From Herminiimonas contaminans (GTDB lineage: Bacteria; Pseudomonadota; Gammaproteobacteria; Burkholderiales; Burkholderiaceae_D): a DNA stretch of 64,000 bases. Below, piece by piece: positions 63,106-64,000 of this stretch; position 1 is the stretch's first letter, and each line of letters begins with the position of its first letter. The stretch covers positions 1 to 64,000 of the forward strand of contig NZ_JADOEL010000019.1 of NCBI RefSeq assembly GCF_015645465.1, given 5' to 3'. A model generated the notes under the pieces. The model made no database searches and was not told where the DNA came from. It saw nothing but the letters and a program-made list of their open reading frames with translations. The position numbers and the translations under genes are program-made.

Positions 63106-63441
63106 ATGGAAAACCAAATCAGGATTGACTCGGCAATGGCGATGTTGACGCAGGCAACGTCCATCAGGCACGTGTTTGATGAAGACGCGGCAGAGCTGGG
63201 CTGTGGCCCGATCCACTATGCCTTGGAACTCGATGGCCAGCTTTATCTGGTGTGCCGAGACGATGACACCGAAAAAATGGTGGTCGTGCCGGTTGCGTGT
63301 TGGGAGCTGGGCAACCTGCTGGAAGCTATTGACGATCCCTTGTCCGTTTTGTCATTCCGACAGCTGGATGGCGAATCTTTTGAGAAGGTGGCAGCACGAA
63401 CGATTGCGGCGTTCGCTCTGCCTGCCACGACGACCCATTAA
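63106..63441 (+). CDS. Unknown 111-residue protein of the mobile element
   Basis: A soluble, acidic protein with no recognised family. It contains GPIHYALELDGQLYLVCRDD and the later VPVACWELGNLLEAIDDPL. ATG 63106 follows AGGAAAAA. It is probably transcribed with the ribbon-helix-helix gene 32 nt upstream. Confidence 0.55.
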   Translation: MENQIRIDSAMAMLTQATSIRHVFDEDAAELGCGPIHYALELDGQLYLVCRDDDTEKMVVVPVACWELGNLLEAIDDPLSVLSFRQLDGESFEKVAARTIAAFALPATTTH

Positions 63442-63492
63442 GAGAGCTGCCATGACCCATCAAAGATACACCATGAAGCAGGGAGCGTGACG

Positions 63493-63798
63493 ATGGCCTT
63501 TTTCATCACCTACGTTGTCAGCGAGGGCCAGGACGCAATTCGCGTGACCCTGCCGGATTTCAGCATCCACACGGTTGTTCAGGCAATTTGTGACGTGCCA
63601 GAGCAGGTGAAAAAGGCGCTGGCGGAGCAATACCGGGGACCCGTTCCGAAGGATTCGCATATCGAGGATTGGCAGGATGATCCCAGCTATCGGGGCGGTT
63701 GGTGGCTATGGCTCAATATCGACGTGGACGGCCTCACTGATTGCGGTAGACGCCGGCGAAAGCTGAAGTCTGTACCTGCCCAGGATGCAGCATCTTGA
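63493..63798 (+). CDS. Unknown 101-residue protein of the mobile element
   Basis: A small soluble protein, FFITYVVSEGQDAIRVTLPD at the start and YRGGWWLWLNIDVDGL near the end, with a basic tail. No family was recognised. GTG 63487 and ATG 63493 are both possible; GGGAG at 63481-63485 fits the ATG. A 12-residue frame at 63451-63489 overlaps its start region. Its stop overlaps the next start (TTGA). Confidence 0.55.
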   Translation: MAFFITYVVSEGQDAIRVTLPDFSIHTVVQAICDVPEQVKKALAEQYRGPVPKDSHIEDWQDDPSYRGGWWLWLNIDVDGLTDCGRRRRKLKSVPAQDAAS

Positions 63799-64000
63799 GT
63801 GCCGAAATTTATGTTTTTGGGCGCAAATTTCAGTTGCCGGCGCTGAGCTGCAGGATGCCGCTCCTAGTCGTGGGCGGGGCGCTGTGCGGCTTCGCGTGGG
63901 GTCATGTGGGATTGTCTTGGCTTGTCTGCCTCGCGGGCGCTATGCCATTGCTGTGGAGCTTGGCTGGCTCTCGGTGGTGGGCCGGCGTCATTGCGTTGGC
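63795..64000 (+). CDS. traB: TraB-like conjugal transfer protein (cut by window edge)
   Basis: Only the first 68 residues are visible, starting with TTG 63795 in a TTGA overlap. A short polar start (AEIYVFGRKFQLPALS) is followed by hydrophobic helices with LAGAMPLLWSLAGSRWW. This resembles the N-terminus of TraB proteins of conjugative plasmids, which carry an apolipoprotein-acyltransferase-like domain further on. The assignment needs the missing part. Confidence 0.5.
   Translation, partial: MSAEIYVFGRKFQLPALSCRMPLLVVGGALCGFAWGHVGLSWLVCLAGAMPLLWSLAGSRWWAGVIAL

Overview
The window reads as a piece of betaproteobacterial chromosome, most likely from the Oxalobacteraceae (Herminiimonas/Janthinobacterium type). 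The gene orders smc-zipA-ligA, rpsB-tsf-pyrH-frr-uppS-cdsA-dxr-rseP-bamA-skp-lpxD-fabZ-lpxA-lpxB-rnhB and the dapC/dapD/pilU/yffB/dapE/prmB block are typical of that class. The genus is inferred from general resemblance only; no database search was possible.

Layout. (1) 1-4.6 kb: a gene tail, a 0.5 kb spacer, then an unrecognised three-gene envelope cluster: an OmpA-type lipoprotein, a multi-pass membrane protein and a secreted von Willebrand A-like protein. (2) 4.6-13.3 kb, minus strand: lysine/diaminopimelate synthesis (dapC, dapD, dapE) mixed with pilU, a Spx/ArsC-like protein, prmB, an ABC-F ATPase and a DUF2520 protein. (3) 13.6-22.1 kb, plus strand: smc, zipA, ligA, galU, def. (4) 22.1-27.7 kb, minus strand: a porin whose signal peptide is frameshifted, an RluF-type pseudouridine synthase, glnD and map. 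(5) 28.0-43.5 kb, plus strand: the long translation, isoprenoid, phospholipid, BAM and lipid A cluster. (6) 43.5-54.4 kb: ppsR/ppsA divergent pair, NfeD and SPFH proteins, smpB divergent from ratA-rnfH, a DUF4124 protein, a 266 bp nested palindromic repeat element, then guaB, a GAF-like protein and guaA.

(7) 54.4-64.0 kb is the left end of an integrative and conjugative element inserted next to guaA. It carries a tyrosine integrase, an AlpA-type excision regulator, a 292-residue protein with a C-terminal helix-turn-helix, a small DNA-binding protein, a TrfA-family replication initiator, a candidate iteron origin, TrbJ, a TrbK-like lipoprotein, TrbL, several small unknown proteins, a ribbon-helix-helix/zinc-ribbon fusion and the start of a TraB-like gene. 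The element continues past the right edge, so its far attachment site and the rest of the transfer genes are not visible.

The most striking signal is a 97 bp imperfect inverted repeat (56168-56264 and 57284-57380). Its arms sit in front of the outward-reading alpA (excision) and trfA (replication) operons. The conservation pattern is that of twin promoters: conserved hexamers, a divergent 17-nt spacer, and a nearly identical leader with a dyad and ribosome binding site. This suggests that excision and plasmid-like replication are switched on together, perhaps by the protein encoded between the arms. Other points worth checking are the three-gene envelope cluster, the homopolymer frameshift in the porin, the palindromic repeat before guaB, and the four 21-22 bp direct repeats directly behind trfA.
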